In this document: positions 1 through 7,442 of the stretch, piece after piece
Position numbering within the stretch: position 1 is the first letter of the stretch
How the letters are laid out: every line of letters begins with the position of its first letter
Assembly (NCBI RefSeq): GCF_000967655.1
Contig: NZ_JXYA01000039.1
Span: forward strand, 1 to 56,231
DNA: 56,231 nt
Reading direction: 5' to 3'
From: Pseudoalteromonas rubra
GTDB lineage: Bacteria; Pseudomonadota; Gammaproteobacteria; Enterobacterales; Alteromonadaceae
Notes under the pieces: generated by a model
Databases searched by the model: none
The model's input: only the letters and a program-made list of their open reading frames with translations
What the model was told of the DNA's origin: nothing
Translations under genes and position numbers: made by a program

Positions 1-45
1 GAACTGGATCTAACCGGTATTCACGCTAATAAGCTGTTGAACTAA
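1..45 (+). CDS. Possible 3' end of an upstream gene (partial)
   Basis: Frame 1 is open from the first base and ends with TAA at 43-45, encoding ELDLTGIHANKLLN. It could be the C-terminus of a gene cut by the window edge. Fourteen codons are too few to assign a family, and an open frame this short can occur by chance. A small hairpin (CCGCTA, 8-nt loop, TAGCGG, 47-66) follows immediately and may mark the left end of the IS91-like element. Confidence 0.25.
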   Translation, partial: ELDLTGIHANKLLN

Positions 46-128
46 GCCGCTACGCGGAGATAGCGGACCACACCATCTGAGTCACACTTACCTTGGGAAT
101 AATCCCAGACGATGAACCGAGGTGAGTG

Positions 129-965
129 ATGAATACCTTAATTGAACAAGTCCGATTGGAAATTGCCTATCGAGGCTACTCCAGCAAGACTGAAAAGTCC
201 TACTGTGATGCGCTTCAAAAAGTCAGCCGTTTCCTCAACAAGCCCCTGGATACAGTATCTGCCGATGAGCTTAACCAGTTCTTTAAAGACCCTTCAACTC
301 GACGATTGTCCCGCTCCAGCCAAAGTCTGATAATCAACAGCCTGGCATTTCTGTATAAGCACATTCTTAAGCGCCCACTGAAACTGGATGTGGCATTGCC
401 AAAGGCAGCATTTAAAGCGCCTGCGTATATAAGCAGAAGTGAGATCCAAGCGCTGATCGCAGCTTGCGACCATGTGCGAGTTAAAACGCTTATCATGCTG
501 TGCTACGGATGTGGTTTGCGAATAAGTGAAGCCTTGCAGCTAAAAGTTGCGGATATAGACAGTGAACGCAACACTTTATACATCGAGCATGGGAAAGGGA
601 AGCGCGCTCGCTATGTGGTACTCCCCCCGAGCGTGTTAGCGCAGTTGCGAGCCTATTGGCTTGCATACCGGCCGACGGACTGGCTGTTTTACGCGCCTTA
701 TTACCCACAGCGACCAATATCAGCATCTACATTTCGCAAACCACTGCGCGCGTTGGCAAAGCGGTGCGGAGTGAGTAAAGCGGGGCATCCGCATGCCCTT
801 CGTCATGCGTTTGCAACGCATCAGCTTGAGGCAGGTATGCCACTGCATCAGTTACAGCATCAGCTGGGGCATCAGGATATCAGAACAACAGAGGGATATT
901 TGCATTGGTTGCCAGAGCTGGGCCATGGTGGTGTTGACTTACTGGCTCCGGGGTTAATGAAATGA
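129..965 (+). CDS. Tyrosine recombinase (phage-integrase family) of the IS91-like element
   Basis: A 278-residue site-specific recombinase. The N-terminal SAM-like core-binding domain covers about residues 1-95 and the catalytic domain about 100-270. Visible catalytic signatures are the Arg of GCGLRISEAL, the HALRHAFATH box (HxxR), the His of LGHQDIRTTEGY and the Tyr of that motif. It lacks the extra insertion that marks integron integrases (IntI) between the second and third boxes, so it is not the integrase of the neighbouring cassette array. Start: GAGGTG at 119-124 precedes ATG at 129; GTG at 126 is an alternative. Its stop overlaps the transposase start (ATGA), indicating coupled translation. 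Such recombinases accompany several marine IS91-family transposases; their role is not known to me. Confidence 0.85.
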   Translation: MNTLIEQVRLEIAYRGYSSKTEKSYCDALQKVSRFLNKPLDTVSADELNQFFKDPSTRRLSRSSQSLIINSLAFLYKHILKRPLKLDVALPKAAFKAPAYISRSEIQALIAACDHVRVKTLIMLCYGCGLRISEALQLKVADIDSERNTLYIEHGKGKRARYVVLPPSVLAQLRAYWLAYRPTDWLFYAPYYPQRPISASTFRKPLRALAKRCGVSKAGHPHALRHAFATHQLEAGMPLHQLQHQLGHQDIRTTEGYLHWLPELGHGGVDLLAPGLMK

Positions 966-2080
966 GCGGGGTGCATTTGGCAGACATTTTAAACGAAAGT
1001 CTGGCGGACTACATGCAAACGCATTCATTGAGCTATCAGCAAAAGCGGGTATGCGAACATCTGATGGCGTGCAGAACCGGTAAGCTGGGTTATCAGCGCT
1101 GGGCCTGCGATACCTGTGAACAGATACAGGAAATAGGGTGCAGCTGTCGTGACAGACATTGCCCACGTTGCCAGGGGTTGGCAACGAAGATATGGGCAGA
1201 AAAGCAGCAGGGAAACTTGTTACCCTGCAATTATTTCCATGTGGTGTTCACCTTACCTCACGAACTAAATGGGCTGGCACGGTATCGCCCAGCGGATGTG
1301 TATAACAGCTTGTTCAGGGCTGCATGGGAAACGCTCAGCGCATTTGCTCAAAGAAAACAGCATGGCCAGTTGGGCATGACAGCGGTTCTGCATACCTGGG
1401 GGCAAACACTGGTGCAGCATATTCACTTACATTGCCTCATCCCGGCGGGCAGCCTGAAAGGTGAAAAGTGGCAGGGGATAAGCAAGGGCTATCTGTATCC
1501 GGTCAAGGCATTGTCTGCGGTGTTCAGAGGCAAGATGCTCAGTGCGTTGAATGAAAAAGGGTTAGCCTACAGTGAGCTTGGTATCCCTAAAACTTGGTGT
1601 GTGTATAGTAAAGCGTGCCTGAAATACAGTGAACAACTGATTAAGTACCTGGCTCGCTATACACGCAAAGGTATGTTGCATGAATCTCGCCTGGTTAATA
1701 ACAGCAATAAGGTGGTGCTTTTTACCTACCGGGATTCATCAAATGAAAATAAGCAACGGCTCATGGAGTTGAGTCATGCCGTGTTTATTCAGCGTTATCT
1801 ATCTCATGTGTTGCCAAGCGGGTTTATGAGAATACGGCACTATGGATTCCTGGCAAACGCGTGCAGAGTTAAGAAACTCGTGATAATACGTACGCAATGT
1901 GGCAGCGAGGCAAGGAGGTTGCCAACCGAGGGTAAAGAAGCGCTTTGTACAAGTCCACCAAGCTGGCCGTGCAAGTGTTGCCAAACCGGGCGAGTGTACT
2001 TGATGTCGGTGTTGATGGTTGAGAGGTGCAAAGGGCGCGAAGATAACTGGCGAGAAGGAGAAGCAGAGCGAACGAGATAG
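962..2080 (+). CDS. IS91-family transposase
   Basis: A 372-residue rolling-circle transposase. Near the N-terminus is a Cys-rich zinc-binding region (residues about 46-66: WACDTCEQ, CSCRDRHCPRCQG) typical of the IS91 family. The HUH-type metal site is seen in QHIHLHCLIPAG, and the catalytic Tyr region in KYLARYTRKG. The conserved RIRHYGFLANACR segment follows. The protein then ends with a second CxxC-type element (PCKCCQTGRVYLM). Length and motif order are those of an intact transposase. The start overlaps the recombinase stop by four bases. Nicking at oriIS, 3' of the gene, would drive one-ended mobilisation of adjacent DNA, here the cassette array. Confidence 0.9.
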   Translation: MSGVHLADILNESLADYMQTHSLSYQQKRVCEHLMACRTGKLGYQRWACDTCEQIQEIGCSCRDRHCPRCQGLATKIWAEKQQGNLLPCNYFHVVFTLPHELNGLARYRPADVYNSLFRAAWETLSAFAQRKQHGQLGMTAVLHTWGQTLVQHIHLHCLIPAGSLKGEKWQGISKGYLYPVKALSAVFRGKMLSALNEKGLAYSELGIPKTWCVYSKACLKYSEQLIKYLARYTRKGMLHESRLVNNSNKVVLFTYRDSSNENKQRLMELSHAVFIQRYLSHVLPSGFMRIRHYGFLANACRVKKLVIIRTQCGSEARRLPTEGKEALCTSPPSWPCKCCQTGRVYLMSVLMVERCKGREDNWREGEAERTR

Positions 2081-2362
2081 CGACCCGACGTGGTTGCCTG
2101 ATAAATGAATATAGCGGTGAAGCGACTCTGCCAATGCAGCATGTAAGGGGGAGAGAGCCGTGCTGTGTCGAAATCACAACACCTTGCCAAATAGGAAAAA
2201 AGTGGGTCTAATAACACGCATAAATAACGTTGTTCAGGCAGGGAATGAGTCAGGTTGTAACGGTTTAAGTCACAAACGGTTCAGAACAGAAGTTACTCAT
2301 CAAAAGCAAATGCCCATAGCATAAACCACACCAGCCGGATACGGCGTGCAGGTAGCGGCCCA

Positions 2363-2415
2363 GTTCAACAAACGATTATGCGTACTGCGTACGCATGAAT
2401 ACTAAAGCGTTAGGT
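2363..2415 (+). other. attC-like site at the IS91/array junction
   Basis: GTTCAAC (R''-like) at 2363 and GTTAGGT (R'-like) at 2409-2415 flank a strong dyad: ATGCGTAC (2378-2385), 3-nt loop, GTACGCAT (2389-2396). The dyad extends as ATT/AAT across one unpaired G, resembling the extrahelical base of folded attC strands. The spacing (53 bp) is that of a short attC. GTTC is also the preferred IS91 junction, so the left box may be created or truncated by the insertion. Confidence 0.55.
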
Positions 2416-2448
2416 GAATGGTGTCCCCGTTCAATCAGGAGAAAAATT

Positions 2449-3255
2449 TTGAGTACTTATCCTTTAAATATTGAACTTCCTTCTTTGAAGTCACTTTTTA
2501 TTGAGATGTATTTTGGAGAACAGTTGTTAAGTACGGGCACTGCAATCTTGGCTGCAGTTAACAAGGAATCTCGTTGCGCATTAATCACGAATAGACATAA
2601 TGTAACAGGTCGTCACCAAGAAACCGGGCAGTGTCTAAGTAAAACTCTTGGCATTCCTGATAATATTGTTGTCCACTTTCATCGCTCTGGTTCTCAAATT
2701 GGGGAGTGGATAAAGGTCAAACTACCATTGTATCGTGATGATGATAGTCCTTTTTGGATTGAGCATCCTACGTTTGGAGCCTCTGCTGATGTAGTTGCAC
2801 TTAATGTAAAATGGGGTAGTGATGTCTTGTGTTTGCCATACTATATTGACCTTGATACTGATCGCGTTGGTATGGTTATAAACCCTGCTGAAACTGTAAG
2901 CGTTATTGGTTTTCCTTTTGGTTTGTCTACTTCAGGAAAGCTTCCTGTTTGGTCCACCGGTTTTCTCGCTCAAGAGCTAAGTTTGGTCACAGAGGATAAG
3001 CCTGAATTTCTAATTGACTGTCGCTCACGGCAAGGGCAATCAGGTTCACCGGTTATTGCATATAGAGTATCGAATTATAGAGTTGTAAATGGGGATAAAA
3101 TTACAACGAGAGTTTCTCCGCAAATAGCTTGGGAGTTTTTAGGGATTTACTCTGGTCGTATAAACCCTGAGTCTGACTTGGGGAAGGTATGGCATGTTAG
3201 TATTTTGAAAGAGTTACTTATTGCGGCTGAAAAAGAATACTACCTTAAAAACTAA
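2449..3255 (+). CDS. Trypsin-like serine protease (cassette gene)
   Basis: A 268-residue protein with a chymotrypsin-fold catalytic triad. Numbering from the chosen start, His50 lies in TNRHNVTG, Asp114 in GASADVVAL and Ser198 in RQGQSGSPV. No signal peptide is evident, so it is probably cytoplasmic. Start: TTG at 2449 has AGGAG at 2437-2441 with 7-nt spacing; the longer frame from ATG 2395 would begin inside the attC dyad. The gene lies between attC-like sites at 2363-2415 and 3260-3356, making it the first cassette of the array. Trypsin-like proteins of this kind occur as accessory parts of some bacterial defence loci, but nothing here proves that role. The degenerate triad of pseudo-enzymes is not seen; all three residues are present. 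Confidence 0.75.
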   Translation: MSTYPLNIELPSLKSLFIEMYFGEQLLSTGTAILAAVNKESRCALITNRHNVTGRHQETGQCLSKTLGIPDNIVVHFHRSGSQIGEWIKVKLPLYRDDDSPFWIEHPTFGASADVVALNVKWGSDVLCLPYYIDLDTDRVGMVINPAETVSVIGFPFGLSTSGKLPVWSTGFLAQELSLVTEDKPEFLIDCRSRQGQSGSPVIAYRVSNYRVVNGDKITTRVSPQIAWEFLGIYSGRINPESDLGKVWHVSILKELLIAAEKEYYLKN

Positions 3256-3259
3256 ATTC

Positions 3260-3356
3260 ACCTAACAAAGCATTTAAGAGTGATTCGCAACGCTTGGCAG
3301 TTTCGCTTCGCTCAAGTATAGCCAAGCGCAGCTCACACCTTAATGCGGCGTTAGCA
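3260..3356 (+). other. attC site 1
   Basis: ACCTAAC (R'') at 3260-3266 and GTTAGCA (R') at 3350-3356 bound 97 bp. Internal complementarity is good: CGCTTGGC (3290-3297) against GCCAAGCG (3331-3338). A 27-bp stretch (3273-3299) is identical to 5649-5675 in attC 3, which is the clearest evidence that these are copies of one site family. Confidence 0.85.
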
Positions 3357-3583
3357 GCCAATCCATACTCGACATTCCAGCGCCAAGGTTTAAGGGTGCT
3401 CGACCAGTGCAATTTTCTCAAATATTGGTTTGTCTCGGTGTTTCATTTGGCTGGTGTTTAGCTTACTAAAGTACAAAATCCAAACACAGGTGTTTGCAGG
3501 TTTTCTTTAATAAGTTAAAGTACTTACATAAAAATAAATTAGGTACATGTCGGCAGGTGTTTTTACTTAGGTAAAGTTTTGTC
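3357..3583 (+). other. ORF-less gene cassette
   Basis: The segment between attC 1 and attC 2 is a full cassette of about 330 bp, counting core to core. I find no open frame of 60 codons on either strand and no recognisable ribosome site plus start. Direct repeats of CAGGTGTTT occur at 3486-3494 and 3554-3562, and the text is AT-rich toward its end. Cassettes without genes can carry promoters or small RNAs. A promoter for the large downstream gene or an RNA is possible, but neither is demonstrated. Confidence 0.6.
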
Positions 3584-3683
3584 GGCTAACAAGGCGCTAA
3601 AGCAAGGACTCCAAAAGTTTGGCTCGGCTCATTCTTCGCCAGTGTAGCCAAAACTTTTTCCGCCTCTTAGCTTAGCGTTAAGT
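3584..3683 (+). other. attC site 2
   Basis: GGCTAAC (R''-like) at 3584-3590 and GTTAAGT (R') at 3677-3683 enclose 100 bp. The arms pair as AAAAGTTTGGCT (3633-3644) against AGCCAAAACTTTT (3645-3657 region, one bulge), separated by a short loop holding ATTCTTCGCC. GCGCTAAAGC and GCTTAGCGTT pair near the ends. Confidence 0.8.
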
Positions 3684-3691
3684 GCCAAGGC

Positions 3692-5641
3692 GTGCGGTGG
3701 TTCCAAATTTATGGTGGGCATAGAGTAAGTAAAGTGAATGAAATAGAATTTAACGTGAACGAGACCCTTAAATTGACGTTGTCTCAATCAGCATTACAAC
3801 ATGTCTTGCTAGGAGATGTTTCTGAGCGTTTAGAGACGAAAAATGGTAAAAGAACTGGCGAGAAAGAAAAGATACTTAAAGGCGGTATGCATACAGTAAA
3901 AGGCTTTCTTGATCTTAAAAGCTCCCGTGATGATATAGAACATCTTATGTTTTATGACTCAAATAAATATAAGTATTGGTACTATGCTCGTGAACTTCAA
4001 AATGGTGTGATTAACTTAAGGCTCCCTAAGGACATCTTTCAAAGCAAAGCTGCTAAATTGACAAATTTTCCTGATGAAAATTACAAATCTGGTTATTTGT
4101 GGAAAACGTTGTTTCCTGAGGGGTGGGGACAAAATGAATTGATTGACGTCACAACGCAAGCTTTACAAAATATTGATGTTGAGAGCACTCGTGACGGTGA
4201 AATAGTTGGTTATGCCCTGAATGATGACCCTTTGAAAACAATGCGAATATGTATTTTGCACCGAAATGGTGAAATTAATTCTATTTTCCCATCATGGACA
4301 CAACCATGTACAGGAAACAATGGAAAGCCTTATTCGCACTTTGACAGTATTGGGCATATCATCTCAGAATCTACGTTGTACTTTGACTCAAAACATAGAT
4401 TAAAGATGCCACCTGAAACATCTTTGTTAGGTGAGGATATTGTGCTAAGCAATTTACCTTATTATACACCGAAGTTTATACGGGATAGAGAGTTTGTTGG
4501 AAATGAGGATATTGACAGTTGGACTATTCGTAAAAATCGACTACTACTAGATTTCGCTGGAAATTCAGATGACGAAGTCATAGAAATGACTAAGAACTAC
4601 TTACTAGACTTGTTAATTGTAAAAGACAACCACCTTACACCTAAATATATTTATGATAATCACTTCTTTGACGTAATTTTTTCTAAGGAAAAATTCAATT
4701 CATTTCACATGCCACAAAACATTATTGATGGTATTAATGTTGTTTCTTACTATGACTTATTGCATAGAACTAATCACATTAAATATGTATTGGAGTTTTT
4801 GTTAAAAAACATGGTTACCCATACAGGGAGCTTGGATAGTTGGAACAAAAAACGAATTTTAAATACAATGGTTGAAGTTGTACTTTCCCACCATGATAAG
4901 TCTTTAGTCTCATCGTTTCTCAATAATCTATCAGAATCTCCTTGTAAACGAGAGTTATTTGTTGACATAAATTGTGCAACATTTGATAAGTTGGATTTGG
5001 ATGTAGAGGATGTTGTTAAAGAAGATGGAATGTTTGACTTTTCTTTAATTAATGTACATTTAACCCAACAAGAGGTTGCCTGTAAAATTAATCATTTTGA
5101 GTATTTTTACAAACTAAGTCTAGGCGAGACTTATTTAACCATATTCAATCAAGATGCACTTGAATCGGTATTTGAAGAACATCATAACTTTAATTTAAAG
5201 AGTTTTATTGCAGGTTCTTTGAAGTTTACAAGTTCTCGTGACTTGATGTTATTTTCTGAGCAGTTTGAAAGAATGGTTGAACATATGATAGGCGAAAATA
5301 AGTGTAACCTAGACGAATCGACTCTACTGGGGATATTAAAGGACTACTATAGAATTCAGTCAGCTCAAAGACTTAGATATAATCTTTACTATAAAGATGT
5401 AATTGATAAGGATCTTGACTATGGTAACCCTAAAAGTAAGGAATTTATACGAGGGACTTGTTTGAAGCATGAAAGACTATGTAATCAGTACTCTATTATG
5501 TCTTTTTTTGATTCTTGCGAAAAACTTGCTTCGTATATGGACTTCGTCAAATTACAGAAAGAAGTAGAGAAACAGCGCGAAAATTTTTCTAAACAAGTGC
5601 CACCCTTACCTGATAGAAATCATTTGAAAGTTGGCACTTAA
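3692..5641 (+). CDS. Large cassette protein with N-terminal EndoU-like RNase domain
   Basis: A 649-residue protein. Residues about 30-205 match the layout of bacterial EndoU nucleases, the fold used as contact-dependent toxins. They show His37 in LQHVLLGD, a GGMH motif with His67, an NGVINLRLP strand, Lys138 in LWKTLFPEGW and a closing IFPSW strand. His-His-Lys is the EndoU catalytic triad. EndoU cleaves single-stranded RNA, often tRNA. The remaining 440 or so residues match nothing I recognise and look largely helical. There is no signal peptide and no TM segment. No separate immunity gene lies beside it. Start is uncertain: GTG 3692 opens the frame, and GTG 3734 (VNEIEFNV) is an alternative, neither with a strong ribosome site. 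The stop codon lies inside the R'' box of attC 3. It is unusually long for a cassette gene. Confidence 0.65.
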   Translation: MRWFQIYGGHRVSKVNEIEFNVNETLKLTLSQSALQHVLLGDVSERLETKNGKRTGEKEKILKGGMHTVKGFLDLKSSRDDIEHLMFYDSNKYKYWYYARELQNGVINLRLPKDIFQSKAAKLTNFPDENYKSGYLWKTLFPEGWGQNELIDVTTQALQNIDVESTRDGEIVGYALNDDPLKTMRICILHRNGEINSIFPSWTQPCTGNNGKPYSHFDSIGHIISESTLYFDSKHRLKMPPETSLLGEDIVLSNLPYYTPKFIRDREFVGNEDIDSWTIRKNRLLLDFAGNSDDEVIEMTKNYLLDLLIVKDNHLTPKYIYDNHFFDVIFSKEKFNSFHMPQNIIDGINVVSYYDLLHRTNHIKYVLEFLLKNMVTHTGSLDSWNKKRILNTMVEVVLSHHDKSLVSSFLNNLSESPCKRELFVDINCATFDKLDLDVEDVVKEDGMFDFSLINVHLTQQEVACKINHFEYFYKLSLGETYLTIFNQDALESVFEEHHNFNLKSFIAGSLKFTSSRDLMLFSEQFERMVEHMIGENKCNLDESTLLGILKDYYRIQSAQRLRYNLYYKDVIDKDLDYGNPKSKEFIRGTCLKHERLCNQYSIMSFFDSCEKLASYMDFVKLQKEVEKQRENFSKQVPPLPDRNHLKVGT

Positions 5642-5761
5642 CAATCTGTTTAAGAGTGATTCGCAACGCTTGGCATTTTTGCTATGCGTTGCGTTTTGTG
5701 TTTAAGGTGGTATGCGGGAGCTTCGGTATTGCGTTGCTCACACCTTAACAGGGCGTTATGT
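5636..5761 (+). other. attC site 3
   Basis: ACTTAAC (R'') at 5636-5642 and GTTATGT (R') at 5755-5761 enclose 126 bp, the length of Vibrio-type attC sites. The arms GTTTAAGAGTGA and TCACACCTTAAC pair across the site. The preceding stop codon overlaps R''. The left arm shares 27 identical bases with attC 1. Confidence 0.85.
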
Positions 5762-5780
5762 ACCTAAAGGGAGCCAGTAA

Positions 5781-6176
5781 GTGTCGAAATCTGTTGCGAT
5801 TACCATTGAAAGCGAATTCACCAGAGTGGAGTTCTTGAAAAATAGAACACCTGAAACTACAGATGAAGAAGCCAAAAATGCATTTGCACTGTTATCTGAA
5901 TATAGAGATGGCGGAATATACGTGGCTCACTATTCTGGTTATAGTGAATGGGAAAGGCATGTAAATGGTGACGAATTCGTTCAGGTTTTGGGCGGTGAAA
6001 CGACATTGATTCTTTTGAGTGGAGGAAAAGAACAACGCAACGAATTATCATCTGGTCAAATGCTGGTTATCCCTAAAGGTGTATGGCATCGGTTTGAATC
6101 ACCTATTGGTGTGAAAGTAATGACAATTACGCCTCAACCAACGGAGCACAGCATAGATAAACCAAATGGTACATAA
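5781..6176 (+). CDS. Cupin-domain protein (cassette gene)
   Basis: A 131-residue single-domain cupin. The first cupin motif is HVNGDEFVQVLGGETTLIL (about residues 55-73) and the second is GQMLVIPKGVWHRFESP (about 90-106). His of both motifs and the Glu of DEF could bind a metal. Start: GTG 5781 with AGGGAG at 5767-5772. The gene fills one cassette between attC 3 and attC 4, and its TAA lies in the next R'' box. Substrate and role cannot be told from sequence; small cupins act as sugar isomerases, dioxygenases or binding proteins. Confidence 0.8.
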   Translation: MSKSVAITIESEFTRVEFLKNRTPETTDEEAKNAFALLSEYRDGGIYVAHYSGYSEWERHVNGDEFVQVLGGETTLILLSGGKEQRNELSSGQMLVIPKGVWHRFESPIGVKVMTITPQPTEHSIDKPNGT

Positions 6177-6272
6177 CAAGCCGTTGCTGGCAGGGACTTT
6201 TAACTGTTGGCTTCCCTCACTGCGTTCGTTATTTTAGCCAACTATTAAAATCCCCTGAACGGGGCATTAGCA
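6171..6272 (+). other. attC site 4
   Basis: ACATAAC at 6171-6177 and ATTAGCA at 6266-6272 (normally GTTAGNN) enclose 102 bp. The arms pair well: GGGACTTTTAACTGTTGGCT (6193-6212) against AGCCAACTATTAAAATCCCC (6236-6255). Confidence 0.8.
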
Positions 6273-6284
6273 CCCATATTAAGT

Positions 6285-6953
6285 ATGAAGTATCTTCTAA
6301 TTATTACATTTTTGATTCCGTTTATAGCTTTGGCTGAAACCAGTACATGCTTTGGGACGACTTCTAATGGCAGTCTTACTAATGGAGTGAAACTTCCATC
6401 CGAAGGAAAAAACTATGTAGGCTACAGCACAATGGCGAGATTGGCTGGCCGCACCTATGTTCATTCTGAAGTGAGAGATATTGTCGTATCAGCATATAAA
6501 GACTTAGAGATTGAGCAGCCAACAAAGGTCTATAAATATGCGGAAACAGGATTCAAGGATGGAGGCCAATTCAAGCCTCATAAAACCCATAGAAACGGGC
6601 TGTCAGTTGATTTCATGACTCCAGTAAAGGATATGAATGGAAAATCTGTTCATTTGCCCACAAACGTCTTAAATAAGTTGGGTTACAACATCGAGTTAGA
6701 TGCGAATGGCCATTATGATGGCATGTACATAGATTACGAAGCGATTGCTGCGCATGTTGTAGCATTGCACAAGCAAGCCAAGGAACATGGACATGATTTA
6801 TGGCGAGTGATTTTCGACCCGAAATTACAGCCAAATTTATACAAAACAAAATGTGCACAGTATTTGAAGGAAAACATCCAGTTTTCTAAAAAAAGGTCAT
6901 GGGTCAGGCATGATGAGCACTACCATGTTGATTTTGCAATACCGTGTAAATAA
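6285..6953 (+). CDS. Penicillin-insensitive murein endopeptidase, MepA/M74-like (cassette gene)
   Basis: A 222-residue exported protein with a clear signal peptide (residues 1-18, cleavage near ALA-ET). The LAS-type zinc site is visible: His99 and His102 in PHKTHRNG, Asp109 in LSVDFMTP, and the HYH of RHDEHYHVDF (His212/His214) near the C-terminus. MepA cleaves the D-Ala-mDAP bond in peptidoglycan cross-links in the periplasm. The protein is shorter than E. coli MepA, and overall similarity outside the motifs is weak. There is no good ribosome site before ATG 6285. Flanked by attC 4 and attC 5, it is a self-contained cassette. A cell-wall hydrolase in a mobile cassette may serve attack, remodelling or release; the sequence does not say which. 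Confidence 0.75.
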   Translation: MKYLLIITFLIPFIALAETSTCFGTTSNGSLTNGVKLPSEGKNYVGYSTMARLAGRTYVHSEVRDIVVSAYKDLEIEQPTKVYKYAETGFKDGGQFKPHKTHRNGLSVDFMTPVKDMNGKSVHLPTNVLNKLGYNIELDANGHYDGMYIDYEAIAAHVVALHKQAKEHGHDLWRVIFDPKLQPNLYKTKCAQYLKENIQFSKKRSWVRHDEHYHVDFAIPCK

Positions 6954-6956
6954 CAG

Positions 6957-7056
6957 TGCTAACAAAGCGCTGCAACTGACAGCCAAACTTGTCACTCGTT
7001 TTGCGCACCGCAAAACCAGCGCCATTATTGTCTGCGGGCTGAGTGCCGCGTTGTAA
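6957..7056 (+). other. attC site 5
   Basis: TGCTAAC at 6957-6963 and GTTGTAA at 7050-7056 enclose 100 bp. AACAAAGCG near the left end and CCGCGTTG near the right pair, and CTGACAGCC pairs with GGGCTGAG. An inner dyad TTTTGCG/CGCAAAA (6999-7014) forms the tip. Confidence 0.75.
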
Positions 7057-7157
7057 AGATTGGGGGAATTGGTATTTTAATTCGGGGTATTAGAAGTCAG
7101 TTAAACCTAAAACCACACTTTTATGCTGAATCTACAAAAGTAGGGGGTGTTGGTTGT

Positions 7158-7436
7158 TTGCTTGGTGGCAGTCTTGCATTCTATCTGATGTTTGTCATTA
7201 ACTCGTATTTTGGCATAGAAAATGATGTACCGATGAGGCAATATGAGCAATCGGTTATAGTTGTACTTTTTGTGAGTTACTTCATCACATTGCTAGTTTG
7301 CCTTTACGTATTTTGTGCACTTACAGCATTACTCTATTATCGAAATAAATACAATAAAGGCTATATAACGAAGTCAGAGCTTAAAGACATAGCGTTTAAG
7401 AGTTTATATCCGCAACGCTGGCAAAAAGGACTTTGA
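7158..7436 (+). CDS. Small membrane protein of unknown function (cassette gene)
   Basis: Ninety-two residues from TTG 7158, with two hydrophobic helices (about residues 5-20 and 32-60) and a charged tail. The same frame stays open upstream to the attC 5 core with no ATG, GTG or TTG. It encodes residues such as LKPHFYAESTKVGGVGC, so translation could begin earlier at a rare ATT near 7059, close to a GGGGGA run. The last 14 codons (IAFKSLYPQRWQKG) lie over sequence resembling the left arm of attC 1 and 3 (7395-7402 and 7411-7423). The C-terminus may therefore have arisen from a decayed recombination site. No family recognised. Confidence 0.45.
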   Translation: MLGGSLAFYLMFVINSYFGIENDVPMRQYEQSVIVVLFVSYFITLLVCLYVFCALTALLYYRNKYNKGYITKSELKDIAFKSLYPQRWQKGL

Positions 7437-7442
7437 AAATCA

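Larger units (their letters stand above)
46..2362 (+). mobile_element. IS91-family element with an accessory tyrosine recombinase
   Basis: Two overlapping genes, a tyrosine recombinase and an IS91-type HUH transposase, form the coding part. IS91 elements transpose by rolling circle, lack conventional inverted repeats and insert with their oriIS end against GTTC or CTTG. About 280 bp downstream of the transposase is a hairpin (GCCG-GATA-CGGC, 2334-2345), and GTTC lies at 2363-2366 directly before an attC-like dyad. The right end is therefore placed at about 2362. The left end is a guess, placed after the partial ORF near a second hairpin at 47-66. The 2081-2362 stretch holds no gene; it is the non-coding right end. 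IS91 does not make target duplications, so boundaries need an empty site to prove them. Confidence 0.7.

Noticed and set aside
129..965. Integron integrase (IntI) next to the cassette array
   Set aside because: The protein has the general tyrosine-recombinase motifs but lacks the IntI-specific insertion between the second and third boxes, and it is translationally coupled to an IS91 transposase.
2395..2448. ATG 2395 as the start of the trypsin-like gene
   Set aside because: It lies inside the attC dyad, has no ribosome site, and TTG 2449 has AGGAG at ideal spacing.
3692..5641. Contact-dependent (CdiA-type) toxin with immunity gene
   Set aside because: There is no secretion or filament region before the EndoU-like domain, and the next gene is a cupin in a separate cassette.
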